From the NCBI RefSeq assembly GCF_002093665.1, contig NZ_MRWE01000001.1, forward strand, positions 1 to 64,000: DNA of 64,000 nucleotides, given 5' to 3'. Both the position numbers and the translations under genes were made by a program. Below the pieces are notes generated by a model. It was not told the origin of the DNA. It did no database searches and saw only the letters and a list, made by a program, of their open reading frames with translations. This stretch comes from Rouxiella badensis. GTDB lineage: Bacteria; Pseudomonadota; Gammaproteobacteria; Enterobacterales; Enterobacteriaceae. Of this stretch, positions 47,465 to 55,873 are shown in pieces (the first letter of the stretch is position 1; the number at the start of each line of letters is the position of its first letter).

Positions 47465-47518
47465 GGCGATGAACGGCTAGAGTTAATTAAGGCTTAGTAA
47501 TTTAGCGGAATATCTTTT

Positions 47519-48301
47519 ATGTCTCTGTACAGCATCGGCGAAGTCGCACGCATTTGCGGCATCAATCCGGTTACGCTGCGTGCATGGCAGCGGCGTTATG
47601 GCTTGCTCAAGCCTCAGCGTACCGAGGGCGGACATCGACTGTTCGACGATAACGACCTGGAAACTATCCGCACCATTTTAGGGTGGATTAACCGTGGCGT
47701 TCCCGTCAGTCAGGTCAAAGGACTGCTCGAGGGGAGTATCACGCCACATCCCAGCGGCTGGTCGCAGCTGGAGCAAAAGCTGCTTTCCGTTTTGCAGGAA
47801 GAAAAAACGCAGAAAGTCCGTCAGCTAATTATCGAATTTGGCCGGGAATATCCCCCTGAAAGTTTGGTAAATAACGTGCTGAGGCCGCTTCGCACACGAT
47901 TAGTCTCAAATGCCTCTACACTGTATCTGCGTGGACTGCTCGACGGCGTGCTGATTGAACATGCCGTAATGTGCATGAATGCGGCGAGAAAAAAAGCCGG
48001 AACCAAGGTGCTATTGGCCGGATGGGGAGAAATAGATCGCACCGAGCTTTGGCTTGAAGCTATTGCCCGCAGCGGTGATGGCCTGCATATCGACCTGTTG
48101 CCCGATCCCCTTCAGGACCCGCATTTCGAAGGCGTGCAGGCCAAGCTAATCTTGCTGTGGGCGGAAGGAAAATTAACCAGCGTTCAGCGTACACGCTATT
48201 TGCACTGGCAACAGTTGGGGCTCCCCGTTTCACTATTGGGAAGTGCAGCCGTATTGCTGCAAACCCCGCCAGATGAAGAACCTGACGCGATTATCAGATG
48301 A
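47519..48301 (+). CDS. MerR-family regulator of the lipid-modification operon
   Basis: A 260-residue regulator of the MlrA/LitR/CarH branch. The N-terminal MerR domain is clear (SLYSIGEVARICGINPVTLR, then WQRRYGLLKPQRTEGGHRLF). A helical segment follows at about 85-150, then a degenerate cobalamin-domain-like region with VLLAGWGEIDRTELWLEA. The DxHxxG-type B12-binding motif of light-sensing members is not seen, so it may not bind B12. Its stop overlaps an ATG just ahead of the NTF2-like gene. TGTACA repeats upstream suggest autoregulation. MlrA is the other relative considered. Confidence 0.85.
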   Translation: MSLYSIGEVARICGINPVTLRAWQRRYGLLKPQRTEGGHRLFDDNDLETIRTILGWINRGVPVSQVKGLLEGSITPHPSGWSQLEQKLLSVLQEEKTQKVRQLIIEFGREYPPESLVNNVLRPLRTRLVSNASTLYLRGLLDGVLIEHAVMCMNAARKKAGTKVLLAGWGEIDRTELWLEAIARSGDGLHIDLLPDPLQDPHFEGVQAKLILLWAEGKLTSVQRTRYLHWQQLGLPVSLLGSAAVLLQTPPDEEPDAIIR

Positions 48302-48312
48302 AGGAGACGTTA

Positions 48313-48783
48313 ATGACATTTGCCTCAACAGCCTCCACATCCGGTGAAACGGGTGCACGTCAGAACACGCTCGAAAAGCTGAAGGAATTTTATCGGCATC
48401 TGGATTCTGCTGCCCTCTCCAAACTGGCTGATATCTATCATCAGCAGACGGTATTGATCGACCCCGTCGGTCGACATGCGGGCATTGACGCCCTCAGAAA
48501 CTATTTTGAAAAACTGCTCGCGCAGACCCAGCACTGCCGTTTCGATATCCAGCAGACCCTGACCGATGGCGAAGATACTGTCTTAATCTGGAAGATGTTT
48601 TACGCCCATCCACGGATAAACAAGGGTAAGGAGCGGGTGCTTGAGGGCAGCAGTCACCTGCGCTTTAGCGAAAACAGAGTCATTTACCAGCGCGATTACT
48701 ACGACCTGGGCGCGATGCTCTACGAACACGTCCCGGTGCTCGGTAGCGTAGTAAAAGCCTTGAAATCAAGGCTGTCGTCATGA
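48313..48783 (+). CDS. NTF2-like (SnoaL-fold) protein
   Basis: A 156-residue protein with the cone-shaped NTF2 fold: LEKLKEFYRHLDSAALSKLA, then VLIDPVGRHAGIDALRNYFE, and a final strand VIYQRDYYDLGAMLYEHVP. I chose the ATG at 48313, with AAGGAG seven bases upstream, over one overlapping the MerR stop. Members bind small hydrophobic ligands or act as isomerases. In this operon, a lipid intermediate or accessory role is likely. Its stop overlaps the SDR start by four bases. Confidence 0.82.
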   Translation: MTFASTASTSGETGARQNTLEKLKEFYRHLDSAALSKLADIYHQQTVLIDPVGRHAGIDALRNYFEKLLAQTQHCRFDIQQTLTDGEDTVLIWKMFYAHPRINKGKERVLEGSSHLRFSENRVIYQRDYYDLGAMLYEHVPVLGSVVKALKSRLSS

Positions 48784-49496
48784 AAAGCGTATTGATTACC
48801 GGCGCAAGCTCGGGGATTGGCAAACAGCTCGCGCTCGACTACGCCGCCGAAGGCTGGAAAGTCATAGCCTGTGGCCGTAATGCTGAACGACTTGAGGCGC
48901 TGAGCGCGGCTTCGGCGCAGATAAGCACGTTGACCTTTGACATGACCGACCTTGAAGAAACACGTAAGGCGCTGGCATGGGTGCAGGCGAGCCTGGTCAT
49001 CCTGTGCGCAGGGACCTGTGAATATCTCGACAACGGCGTAGTCGAGGCGGACAAAGTACTGCGCGTGATGACCACCAACCTGATGGGGCCGGTTAACTGC
49101 CTCGATGCCCTGCTGCCAGGCATGGCTTCGGGGTCCCGCATTGCGCTGGTCGGCTCGACCGCCGCGCTGTTTCCGCTGCCACGGGCCGAGGCCTATGGCG
49201 CGTCAAAGGCGGCGCTGGCCTATTTCGCCCGCAGCCTGGCGCTTGACCTGACTCCGCGCGGCATTGCTATCTCTTTGGTACAGCCCGGTTTCGTGAAAAC
49301 GCCGCTGACCGACAATAACGACTTTCCAATGCCGATGATGATAACCGTTGAGAAATCCTCGGCATTCATCCGAAAAGGCTTGGCTCGTGGGGCAAGCGAA
49401 ATCGCTTTCCCCCCTCTGTTTGCCTGGCTGTTGCGCTTGCTTTCTGTGCTGCCGCGAGGCGTTCAAAAACTTTTGGCTAAAAAGTTAGTAAGGTAA
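48780..49496 (+). CDS. Short-chain dehydrogenase/reductase
   Basis: A 238-residue SDR. The coenzyme motif TGASSGIGKQLALDYA is at about residue 7, the NNAG-equivalent is LCAGTCEY, the catalytic Ser lies in VGSTAALFPLP, and the YxxxK pair in EAYGASKAALAYFARS. A C-terminal segment LFAWLLRLLSVLPRGVQKLL may lie on the membrane. The second base after the coenzyme strand (ACGRN) favours NADPH. It is translationally coupled to the NTF2-like gene and seven bases before the FAD enzyme. Substrate unknown; lipid oxidation or reduction is inferred from the operon. Confidence 0.88.
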   Translation: MKSVLITGASSGIGKQLALDYAAEGWKVIACGRNAERLEALSAASAQISTLTFDMTDLEETRKALAWVQASLVILCAGTCEYLDNGVVEADKVLRVMTTNLMGPVNCLDALLPGMASGSRIALVGSTAALFPLPRAEAYGASKAALAYFARSLALDLTPRGIAISLVQPGFVKTPLTDNNDFPMPMMITVEKSSAFIRKGLARGASEIAFPPLFAWLLRLLSVLPRGVQKLLAKKLVR

Positions 49497-49503
49497 ATCG
49501 CGT

Positions 49504-50823
49504 ATGAAGGTTGCCATTATCGGCAGTGGTATTTCAGGGCTGAGCTGCGCATGGATGTTGTCGCAGCGCCTGACCGCGTGTGAAATTACAGTTTTTGAAG
49601 CCGGCCCGACCTTGGGCGGGCATACGGCTACCCGAGACATTACGCTCGACAACCGCACCTATGCCGTGGATACCGGCTTTATCGTCTATAACCAAAAAAC
49701 CTATCCACGCTTTATTGCGCTGCTTGAGCAACTGGGGATCCAGGGACAGCCCACGGAGATGAGTTTTTCCGTGCACAACCCTGACAGCAATCTTGAATAT
49801 AACGGCCACACCTTTAACACGCTCTTCGCCCAGCGCATCAATCTGCTCAAGCCGAAGTTCTGGAAGTTTCTGCGTGAAATTCTGCGTTTTAACCGGCTTT
49901 GTAAAGCACGACTGGAAAATACCGGCAACGATACGACGACCTTATCGGACTTCCTGCGTCAGAACGGCTTTTCAGCCTTCTTTGCGCTGCATTATGTGTT
50001 GCCGATGGGCGCGGCCATCTGGTCCTCGTCGCTCGATGATATGGGTAAGTTTCCACTGACGATGTTTCTGCGCTTCTTTGACAACCACGGGCTTCTCGAC
50101 GTGGCCAATCGCCCGCAGTGGCTGGTGGTACCGGGAGGGTCAAGAGAATATATTCGCCGCATGCAGGAAAAGCTGCCCGCCAGTGTCACTCTACTGACCA
50201 GTACCCCGGTTTTATCGGTTAAACGCGACGATACCTCGGTAACGCTTGAAACCTCACGCGGCGGTGAAACCTTCGATCAGGTTATCTTTGCCTGCCATGC
50301 GGATCAGGCTCTCGCCCTGCTTGCCTCACCGACCGAAAACGAACGCGAGGTGCTCGGCGCGTTACCCTATCAGCCTAACGATGTGGTTCTGCACACGGAT
50401 ATCAGCCAACTGCCCAAGGCACGACGCGCCTGGGCAAGCTGGAACTATCAGTTACCCAAAGGCGTCGACAGCGCGTTAGGGAAGACGCCCTCCGCCACGG
50501 TGCATGCCGCTATCGTGCGGGGCCGTAAAGCCAGCGTCACCTACAATATGAATATTTTGCAGGGGATTGATTCAAATCAGGTATTTTGCGTCACGCTGAA
50601 TCCCATGAGCTCGATAGACGAGAGAAAGATTCTTTTTAAAACCGAGTATTGGCATCCGGTGTTGAACCTTGCCAGCTATCAGGCACAGAAGAAACGCGGG
50701 CTGATAAACGGTCAGAACCGCACCTGGTACTGCGGGGCTTACTGGCACAACGGCTTTCATGAGGACGGCGTGAGAAGCGCCGAGGAAGTGGTTGAACAGC
50801 TGCTCGCCAGGGATGACGCATGA
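49504..50823 (+). CDS. FAD-dependent oxidoreductase (amine oxidase/desaturase-like)
   Basis: A 439-residue flavoprotein. The FAD-binding fold is at the start: VAIIGSGISGLSCAWMLSQR, followed by FEAGPTLGGHTAT. Later come VPGGSREYIRRMQEKLP and a C-terminal FAD contact YCGAYWHNGFHEDGVRSAEE. Such proteins are regularly encoded beside DUF1365 and a Cfa-like methyltransferase. In Rhodobacter sphaeroides a comparable cluster makes methylated and furan fatty acids, and this class would supply the acyl-chain desaturation (from memory). Four-base overlap with the next gene. Confidence 0.87.
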   Translation: MKVAIIGSGISGLSCAWMLSQRLTACEITVFEAGPTLGGHTATRDITLDNRTYAVDTGFIVYNQKTYPRFIALLEQLGIQGQPTEMSFSVHNPDSNLEYNGHTFNTLFAQRINLLKPKFWKFLREILRFNRLCKARLENTGNDTTTLSDFLRQNGFSAFFALHYVLPMGAAIWSSSLDDMGKFPLTMFLRFFDNHGLLDVANRPQWLVVPGGSREYIRRMQEKLPASVTLLTSTPVLSVKRDDTSVTLETSRGGETFDQVIFACHADQALALLASPTENEREVLGALPYQPNDVVLHTDISQLPKARRAWASWNYQLPKGVDSALGKTPSATVHAAIVRGRKASVTYNMNILQGIDSNQVFCVTLNPMSSIDERKILFKTEYWHPVLNLASYQAQKKRGLINGQNRTWYCGAYWHNGFHEDGVRSAEEVVEQLLARDDA

Positions 50824-51536
50824 ACAGCGCACTTTACGTCGGCAGCGTGCGCCATCGGCGGTTCAAACCGATTGAGCATCATTTTGATTACGGTATTTTT
50901 ATGGCGCTGATCGACCTAGATGAAATCGACCAGTTGCCGCACACCGGCATCCGGCTTGAGCGTTTTTCGGCTGCGACCTTTCGTCGCAGCGACTATCTCG
51001 GCGGTGGTGATATTAAGGACACCGCCCAGCGGCGTATTTTAGCGCTCACCGGCGACAGGGTTGAGGGCCGCGTTATGCTCCTCACCCAGCTGCGCTACTT
51101 CGGCTGTTATTTTAATCCGGTAAATTTTTACTATCTCTACGACAACAACAATGTACTGCAGTGGATGCTAGCGGAAGTGCGTAACACGCCGTGGAACGAG
51201 CGCCACACCTACGCGGTGGTACCCGATGGGTCGCAGACAATAGACAAAGCGTTTCACGTCTCACCCTTTAATCCGATGGATATGGTTTATCACTGGCAGT
51301 TAACACCCCCGGGAAAACGTCTGCGTGTGCACATCGAGACTCATCGCCAGGAACGCGAATTCGATGCCACGCTGTCACTGGTTTATGCACCGTTGACGCG
51401 TCAAAACCTACGCAAGCAGCTTTGGCGCTTTCCGTTGATGACGGTAAAAACCGCACTTACTATTTATTGGCAGGCAGTGAAACTTTGGTTGAAACGTGCA
51501 CCAATCTATTCGCATCCTCCCGTTGATAAGGATTGA
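50820..51536 (+). CDS. DUF1365 protein
   Basis: A 238-residue protein of the DUF1365 family, function unknown. The family pattern is strong: SALYVGSVRHRRFKPIEHHF at the start, then LLTQLRYFGCYFNPVNFYYL, VRNTPWNERHTYAV and HVSPFNPMDMVYHW. It has no clear membrane segment apart from a hydrophobic stretch near the end. Families like this almost always sit between an FAD oxidoreductase and a Cfa-like methyltransferase, as here. The stop is two bases before the next ATG. Confidence 0.92.
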   Translation: MNSALYVGSVRHRRFKPIEHHFDYGIFMALIDLDEIDQLPHTGIRLERFSAATFRRSDYLGGGDIKDTAQRRILALTGDRVEGRVMLLTQLRYFGCYFNPVNFYYLYDNNNVLQWMLAEVRNTPWNERHTYAVVPDGSQTIDKAFHVSPFNPMDMVYHWQLTPPGKRLRVHIETHRQEREFDATLSLVYAPLTRQNLRKQLWRFPLMTVKTALTIYWQAVKLWLKRAPIYSHPPVDKD

Positions 51537-51538
51537 CC

Positions 51539-52768
51539 ATGAACTCACCTGATTTGCGACTTGCCCAACAGGCGGGCAGCCGTCGTCGCAAGGGATCGCG
51601 CGCGATATTACTGAGGATGCTAAGGCAGCTGCGCGGTGCGGGCCTAACGCTGCAGGAAATGGGCAATGAGCCGATGTTTTTCGGCGATGAAACCGCGCCA
51701 CTGCAAGGCCAGATTGAGGTGCAAGACCTGCGCGTCTATCGTCGGGTTCTGCTGGGCGGCAGCATTGCGGCCGGTGAAAGCTATATCGACGGCGACTGGA
51801 CCACGCCGAATTTAACCGTGGTACTGCAACTGCTGGCGGAGAACCTGGGGTTGGTCGATAAAATCGAATCAAAATTCAGTTGGTTAACCTCACCGGTCAA
51901 CAGCGTGGTGCATTTCTTCAGAAACAACAGTCCGAGTCAGGCGCGTAAAAATATCTCGGCGCATTACGACCTCGGCAACGATTTCTATCAGGGCTTTCTC
52001 GACGAACGGATGCTTTATTCTTCGGCGTGGTATCAAACCCCGCACATGACGCTTGAACAGGCACAGGAGGCCAAGATGCGCCGTCTGTGCGAACAGCTGC
52101 AGCTGCGTGCTGAAGATCATCTGCTCGAGATTGGCACCGGTTGGGGCGCGATGGCCGAGTTTGCCGCACGGGAATACGGCTGTCAGGTGACCACCACCAC
52201 CATCTCGCGCGAGCAGTATGATTTCGCCTGCCAGCGAATTGAAAAGGCAGGGCTGACCGAGCGCGTGACCGTGCTGTTTGAGGACTATCGCGCCCTGCGC
52301 GGGCAGTACGACAAGCTGGTTTCCATCGAAATGATTGAGGCGGTCGGTAAACGTTATTTACCGACCTTCTTTAAACGCTGTAATCAGTTGCTGAAACCTA
52401 AGGGGCGTATGGCGATTCAGGCCATTACCATCGTCGACCAGCGCTATAAACACTACAGCCGTAACGTGGATTTTATTCAGCGTTACGTCTTCCCCGGTGG
52501 ATTCTTGCCCTCGATTAACGCGATGACCGAAAGCATGACGCGGCACACCGCGCTAGTGGTGCGGGATCTGTTCGATATCGGCAACGACTATGCGCGCACG
52601 CTGTATGAATGGCGCGAGCGCGTCCAGCGCTACTGGAGCACACAGAATGCCCAATACAACGACGAGCGTTTCCGCCGCCTGTGGGTATTTTACCTGTGCT
52701 ACTGCGAGGCCGGGTTCAGGGCGCGCACTATCAGTACCGTCCAGCTGGTTGCCGAGCGACAGGCATGA
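51539..52768 (+). CDS. Cyclopropane-fatty-acyl-phospholipid synthase family methyltransferase
   Basis: A 409-residue SAM-dependent enzyme acting on unsaturated acyl chains of membrane lipids. I chose the ATG at 51539 with AAGGA upstream; a TTG two codons earlier is open. It shows NISAHYDLGNDFYQGFLDER, the SAM motif LLEIGTGWGAMAEFAARE, SIEMIEAVGKRYLPTFF, and the C-terminal YCEAGFRARTIS. It is of the Cfa type, but could add methyl or methylene to lipids other than those of housekeeping Cfa, as UfaM does in Rhodobacter. It is coupled to the DUF2878 gene. Confidence 0.9.
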   Translation: MNSPDLRLAQQAGSRRRKGSRAILLRMLRQLRGAGLTLQEMGNEPMFFGDETAPLQGQIEVQDLRVYRRVLLGGSIAAGESYIDGDWTTPNLTVVLQLLAENLGLVDKIESKFSWLTSPVNSVVHFFRNNSPSQARKNISAHYDLGNDFYQGFLDERMLYSSAWYQTPHMTLEQAQEAKMRRLCEQLQLRAEDHLLEIGTGWGAMAEFAAREYGCQVTTTTISREQYDFACQRIEKAGLTERVTVLFEDYRALRGQYDKLVSIEMIEAVGKRYLPTFFKRCNQLLKPKGRMAIQAITIVDQRYKHYSRNVDFIQRYVFPGGFLPSINAMTESMTRHTALVVRDLFDIGNDYARTLYEWRERVQRYWSTQNAQYNDERFRRLWVFYLCYCEAGFRARTISTVQLVAERQA

Positions 52769-53268
52769 ACACGCTGCGCTTTTGGCTCCTGACACTGGGC
52801 TTCGACCTCTGGTGGACGCTGGCAGTGTGGGGACGCGAAAGCGTGGAGCTATTGCTGGTGGTGGGCGCGCTGCTGATGCTGTTTTTCACGCCTCCAGAGC
52901 GCAGAAAATGGGTGCTCTTTGCCTGTGCGCTGGGTATTGCGATGGACGGTATCTGGGGGGCACTGAGCCTGTTTTCATTCAGTGACGGCGCGGGCGTACC
53001 GCTGTGGATGATGGCCCTGTGGCTAAGCTTCAGCGCCTGGTGGCTATGGTTTTGCAGTCATCTCTCCCTGCGCTGGCCGTGGCTGGTGTTACTCGGGGCA
53101 GTCAGCGGTCCGCTGGCCTATTATCTCGGCATGCGCCTGGATGCTATGCAGCTTGAGGCCTCGCCGTGGCAGGTCTTTTCTACCCTGGCACTTGGCTGGG
53201 CGTGCTTTCTACCGATTGTCAGCCTGCCGGTGCTGCGTAAACATCAGACCTTAAGGAGCTTATCGTGA
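52765..53268 (+). CDS. DUF2878 membrane protein
   Basis: A 167-residue integral membrane protein with about five helices (LRFWLLTLGFDLWWTLAVWG, VLFACALGIAMDGIWGALSL, VFSTLALGWACFLPIVSLPV). It fits the DUF2878 family; function is unknown. The ATG overlaps the methyltransferase stop by four bases and its stop overlaps the GTG of the next gene, so expression is tightly coupled. It may present lipid substrates to the enzymes of the operon. Confidence 0.87.
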   Translation: MNTLRFWLLTLGFDLWWTLAVWGRESVELLLVVGALLMLFFTPPERRKWVLFACALGIAMDGIWGALSLFSFSDGAGVPLWMMALWLSFSAWWLWFCSHLSLRWPWLVLLGAVSGPLAYYLGMRLDAMQLEASPWQVFSTLALGWACFLPIVSLPVLRKHQTLRSLS

Positions 53269-53798
53269 GAACGCGTTTTTTGACGCTATTACTGCTGCTC
53301 GGCAGCCTCTGCCTCAGCTCGACCTCGCAGGCGGCCGCTTGGTCCGCATGGCCACAAACTGGTTCGGCCAAACTGACCTGGGCTTTTCTCGATGTCTACA
53401 ACTCCCAGCTGCGCACCCCTTCGGGGAAATATCAGCCCGGTGTGTGGCCTCAGGCGTTGATCATTGACTATCTGCGCGACATCAGCAGTCAGGATCTGAC
53501 CGAGGCAACCTCAGATCAATGGAAGGCACTCGGCTTGCTCGATGAAGCCAACCAGCATCAATGGCTGCAAAAAGTACAGGCGATTTGGCCAGACGTCAGC
53601 GCGGGCAGCCAGATAACCTTTCTCGCCGATAAGCAAGGCGGGCAGTTCTACTATCTCGCAAGCAACAATAAAAACGGTGCGCCTGTGCCCATTGGTCCAC
53701 GTTTTGACGCTTCGTTTCGCGATGCATTTCTGGCTATCTGGCTTTCTCCGTCCACTCAATACCCTCAACTGCGTAAAGGCCTGATCGGGGCCCGCTAA
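53265..53798 (+). CDS. Exported chalcone isomerase-like protein
   Basis: A 177-residue protein starting at a GTG that overlaps the preceding stop. A signal peptide (about 1-24, ending SQAAA) leads to a chalcone isomerase-like domain: WAFLDVYNSQLRTPSGKYQ, ALIIDYLRDISSQDLTEATS, and PRFDASFRDAFLAIWLSPST near the end. Bacterial members of this fold bind fatty acids rather than flavonoids. A periplasmic lipid-binding role would suit the operon; this is inference. Confidence 0.85.
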   Translation: MRTRFLTLLLLLGSLCLSSTSQAAAWSAWPQTGSAKLTWAFLDVYNSQLRTPSGKYQPGVWPQALIIDYLRDISSQDLTEATSDQWKALGLLDEANQHQWLQKVQAIWPDVSAGSQITFLADKQGGQFYYLASNNKNGAPVPIGPRFDASFRDAFLAIWLSPSTQYPQLRKGLIGAR

Positions 53799-53811
53799 TA
53801 CAGGAGTTACC

Positions 53812-54348
53812 ATGCTCAATATTCAGGGTTTTATCCGTTTCATGACGCTGGCCGTCGCCTTGCTGCTCGCAGGATGCAGCGCGAAAATAGATGACTACAA
53901 GGGCACACAGCCGCAGCTGGATATTTACAGCTACTTTCAGGGCAACAGTCATGCCTGGGGTATGATTCAGGATTACAGCAACAAGCAGACGCGGCGCTTC
54001 TCGGTGATCATTCGCGGTGACGTGGTGGGCGATACGCTGACCTTGCACGAAGATTTCACCTACAACGACGGTGAGAAACAGACGCGGGTATGGCACATTC
54101 AGCGTCAGCCTGACGGCAGCTATCGCGGCACGGCGGGGGATATTATCGGCGTAGCGACCGGCCATACGCAGGGCAACGCCTTTAACTGGAACTACGTGAT
54201 GGATATCAAAGCCAGCGGCAAAACCTACCGTCTGAACTTCGATGACTGGCTGTTTCAACAAGACGATCGGCATCTGATGAACGTGACATCGCTGACTAAA
54301 TTCGGTGTCCAGGTTGCCAGAGTCACGCTGTTCTTCGAAAAACAGTAA
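53812..54348 (+). CDS. DUF3833 lipoprotein
   Basis: A 178-residue lipoprotein. The signal ends in LLLAGCS with the lipid-anchored Cys at residue 23. The body is lipocalin-like: FQGNSHAWGMIQDYSNKQTR, then YNDGEKQTRVWHIQRQPDGS, YRGTAGDIIGVATG and NWNYVMDIKASGKTYRLNFD. Function is unknown for DUF3833. It is last in the operon, 13 bases after the chalcone isomerase-like gene, with AGGAG before its ATG. It may carry or anchor modified lipids at the outer membrane. Confidence 0.88.
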   Translation: MLNIQGFIRFMTLAVALLLAGCSAKIDDYKGTQPQLDIYSYFQGNSHAWGMIQDYSNKQTRRFSVIIRGDVVGDTLTLHEDFTYNDGEKQTRVWHIQRQPDGSYRGTAGDIIGVATGHTQGNAFNWNYVMDIKASGKTYRLNFDDWLFQQDDRHLMNVTSLTKFGVQVARVTLFFEKQ

Positions 54349-54354
54349 TGACAG

Positions 54355-54385
54355 CGCCCTCTCTCACCGCAGCGAGCGAGGGCGT
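54355..54385 (+). terminator. Possible terminator after the lipid operon
   Basis: GCGCCCTC and GAGGGCG pair around a GC-rich loop, followed by only GTTTC. It is a weak candidate end for the nine-gene transcript, converging with yedA. Confidence 0.4.
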
Positions 54386-54393
54386 TTCAGACG

Positions 54394-55311
54394 CTAGACC
54401 TTAACCTTATCAAGCGGGGCAGGCTTTGGTTTGAATACGAAGCGCCCCAGCGTCACCAGCAGCACCGCACTCAGGATGACCCCGAGCGCCAGCCATTCGA
54501 CCCGCGACAGCGACTCCCCCGCGAAGCCGATGCCTAGCAGAACGGCGACGATAGGATTCACGTAGGCATAGCTGGTTGCGATGGCCGGTCTGACCGTTTT
54601 TAGCAAGAACATATAGGCGCTGATAGCAATCATCGAGCCCAAAACCACCAGATACGCCAGCGCCGCAAATGCGCTGGCGGAAGGAACATGCGTTAGCTTC
54701 TCACCGCTCAAACGACTCACCACCAGCAGTACGACACCGGCAATAATCATCTCGGCTGCACCGGCCATCAGCCCTTTCGGCAGCTGCACGCGGGCACTCA
54801 GCACCGACCCAAAGGCCCAGCTCAAAGAGGCCAGCAAAATCAACAGCGCTCCCCAGGGATTGCCGCTGAGATTGCTGCCAGTATTAAGCAAAACAATGCC
54901 GCAAAGCCCCATAGCGACGCCGGTCCATTCAAGCCGACTGTTCGGCATGCCAAACAGTCGGCTGAAGCACAACGTAAACAGCGGCACGGTGGCCACCATC
55001 ACGGCGGCAATGCCGGAGGGCACCTCAAGATGCTCGGCGACGGTCACTAAACCGTTCCCCACGGCAAGCAGTAGGATACCTATTACCCCCGCAGCCAGCC
55101 ACTGCGTCATCGACGGCACATTGTGACCGCGCAGCAGCAAAAAGGTGAACAGGATAACGCCCGCCACGAAGAAACGGATCCCTGCCATCATTAGCGGCGG
55201 CCAGCTTTCAACGCCCACGCGGATCACCAGATAGGTTGAACCCCAGATAAAATACAGCGCAAACAAGGCACTCATTAACGGCAACAGCGTACGCAAAGTG
55301 GAACGTGACAT
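54394..55311 (-). CDS. yedA: YedA, EamA-family (DMT) transporter
   Basis: A ten-helix transporter of 305 residues, matching E. coli YedA in length and sequence (LFALYFIWGSTYLVIRVGVE, SWPPLMMAGIRF, ATVPLFTLCFSRLFGMPNSR, SYAYVNPIVAVLLGIGF). It has two EamA repeats of five helices each. The substrate is not established; the family exports metabolites or amino acids. It is monocistronic. No clear T-rich terminator follows on its own strand. Confidence 0.92.
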   Translation of the reverse strand: MSRSTLRTLLPLMSALFALYFIWGSTYLVIRVGVESWPPLMMAGIRFFVAGVILFTFLLLRGHNVPSMTQWLAAGVIGILLLAVGNGLVTVAEHLEVPSGIAAVMVATVPLFTLCFSRLFGMPNSRLEWTGVAMGLCGIVLLNTGSNLSGNPWGALLILLASLSWAFGSVLSARVQLPKGLMAGAAEMIIAGVVLLVVSRLSGEKLTHVPSASAFAALAYLVVLGSMIAISAYMFLLKTVRPAIATSYAYVNPIVAVLLGIGFAGESLSRVEWLALGVILSAVLLVTLGRFVFKPKPAPLDKVKV

Positions 55312-55489
55312 AATTTTTGCTTATAGCGAAGACAAGAGGCACTCAGTTAACGCTATCTCAGGGATGGCTAGCAAGTTCCGCCGTGCTATTTAGCGAAAAG
55401 GTAACGAGAAAGTTTCTTGAAGTTTATGGAATGTATCCAGAAAGTATTTTTCGCACAAATAATGACTGTGTCATGCGGCTTAAAAGTTT

Positions 55490-55495
55490 TATACT
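55490..55495 (+). promoter_or_regulatory. -10 element of the small membrane-protein gene
   Basis: TATACT lies 34 bases before the ATG of the 57-residue gene. No good -35 hexamer is evident at 17 bases. Confidence 0.4.
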
Positions 55496-55528
55496 GAGCG
55501 CCTGTTTTTTGGAAAAAGTCCGGCAAAA

Positions 55529-55702
55529 ATGAATACTCTAGGTAAAAAACTGTTTATCGCCTTGTTCGGCCTGATGGCTATCGGCGCTATCGGCGGTGTA
55601 ATGGTGGCAGGCTATGCCATCGTTATTGAAGAGCCCGTGAAACTGCCAGGCGGCGCACCCACCCCTGTTACCGCACCAGCGCCTGCCTCCACGGCTTCCT
55701 GA
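55529..55702 (+). CDS. Small single-span membrane protein (57 residues)
   Basis: An open frame with ATG at 55529 and TGA at 55700-55702. The start MNTLGKKLFIALFG is followed by a hydrophobic Gly/Ala-rich helix at about 8-32 (FGLMAIGAIGGVMVAGYA). The tail is Pro/Ala/Thr-rich (LPGGAPTPVTAPAPAS). The helix with GxxxG-like spacing and the Pro-rich tail look like a real inner-membrane peptide. The ribosome site is weak. I do not recognise a family. Confidence 0.6.
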   Translation: MNTLGKKLFIALFGLMAIGAIGGVMVAGYAIVIEEPVKLPGGAPTPVTAPAPASTAS

Positions 55703-55827
55703 AGCCCCGCCACTGGCACAATGCGCCTGAGCAGGCATAAACTGGATTTCGCTTATTCCACGTGCCTGCTGAATTATTCACGTTAATTCCATATTGAAAC
55801 TGTATTTTTTTGTCGCTGCTATTTTCT

Positions 55828-55834
55828 CTATACT
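55828..55834 (+). promoter_or_regulatory. SigmaS-like -10 before the orphan gene
   Basis: CTATACT is 40 bases before the orphan ATG and is the same core as at dps. The TTGAAA at 55794 is too far upstream to be its -35. Confidence 0.4.
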
Positions 55835-55873
55835 GCCGCCTGACCCTCCCTCAATAATATTAAGGAATACACC

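Noticed and set aside
55794-55834. TTGAAA with TATACT as a sigma70 promoter for the orphan gene
   Set aside because: The spacer is 29 bases, far from the 16-18 required; only the -10-like element was kept.
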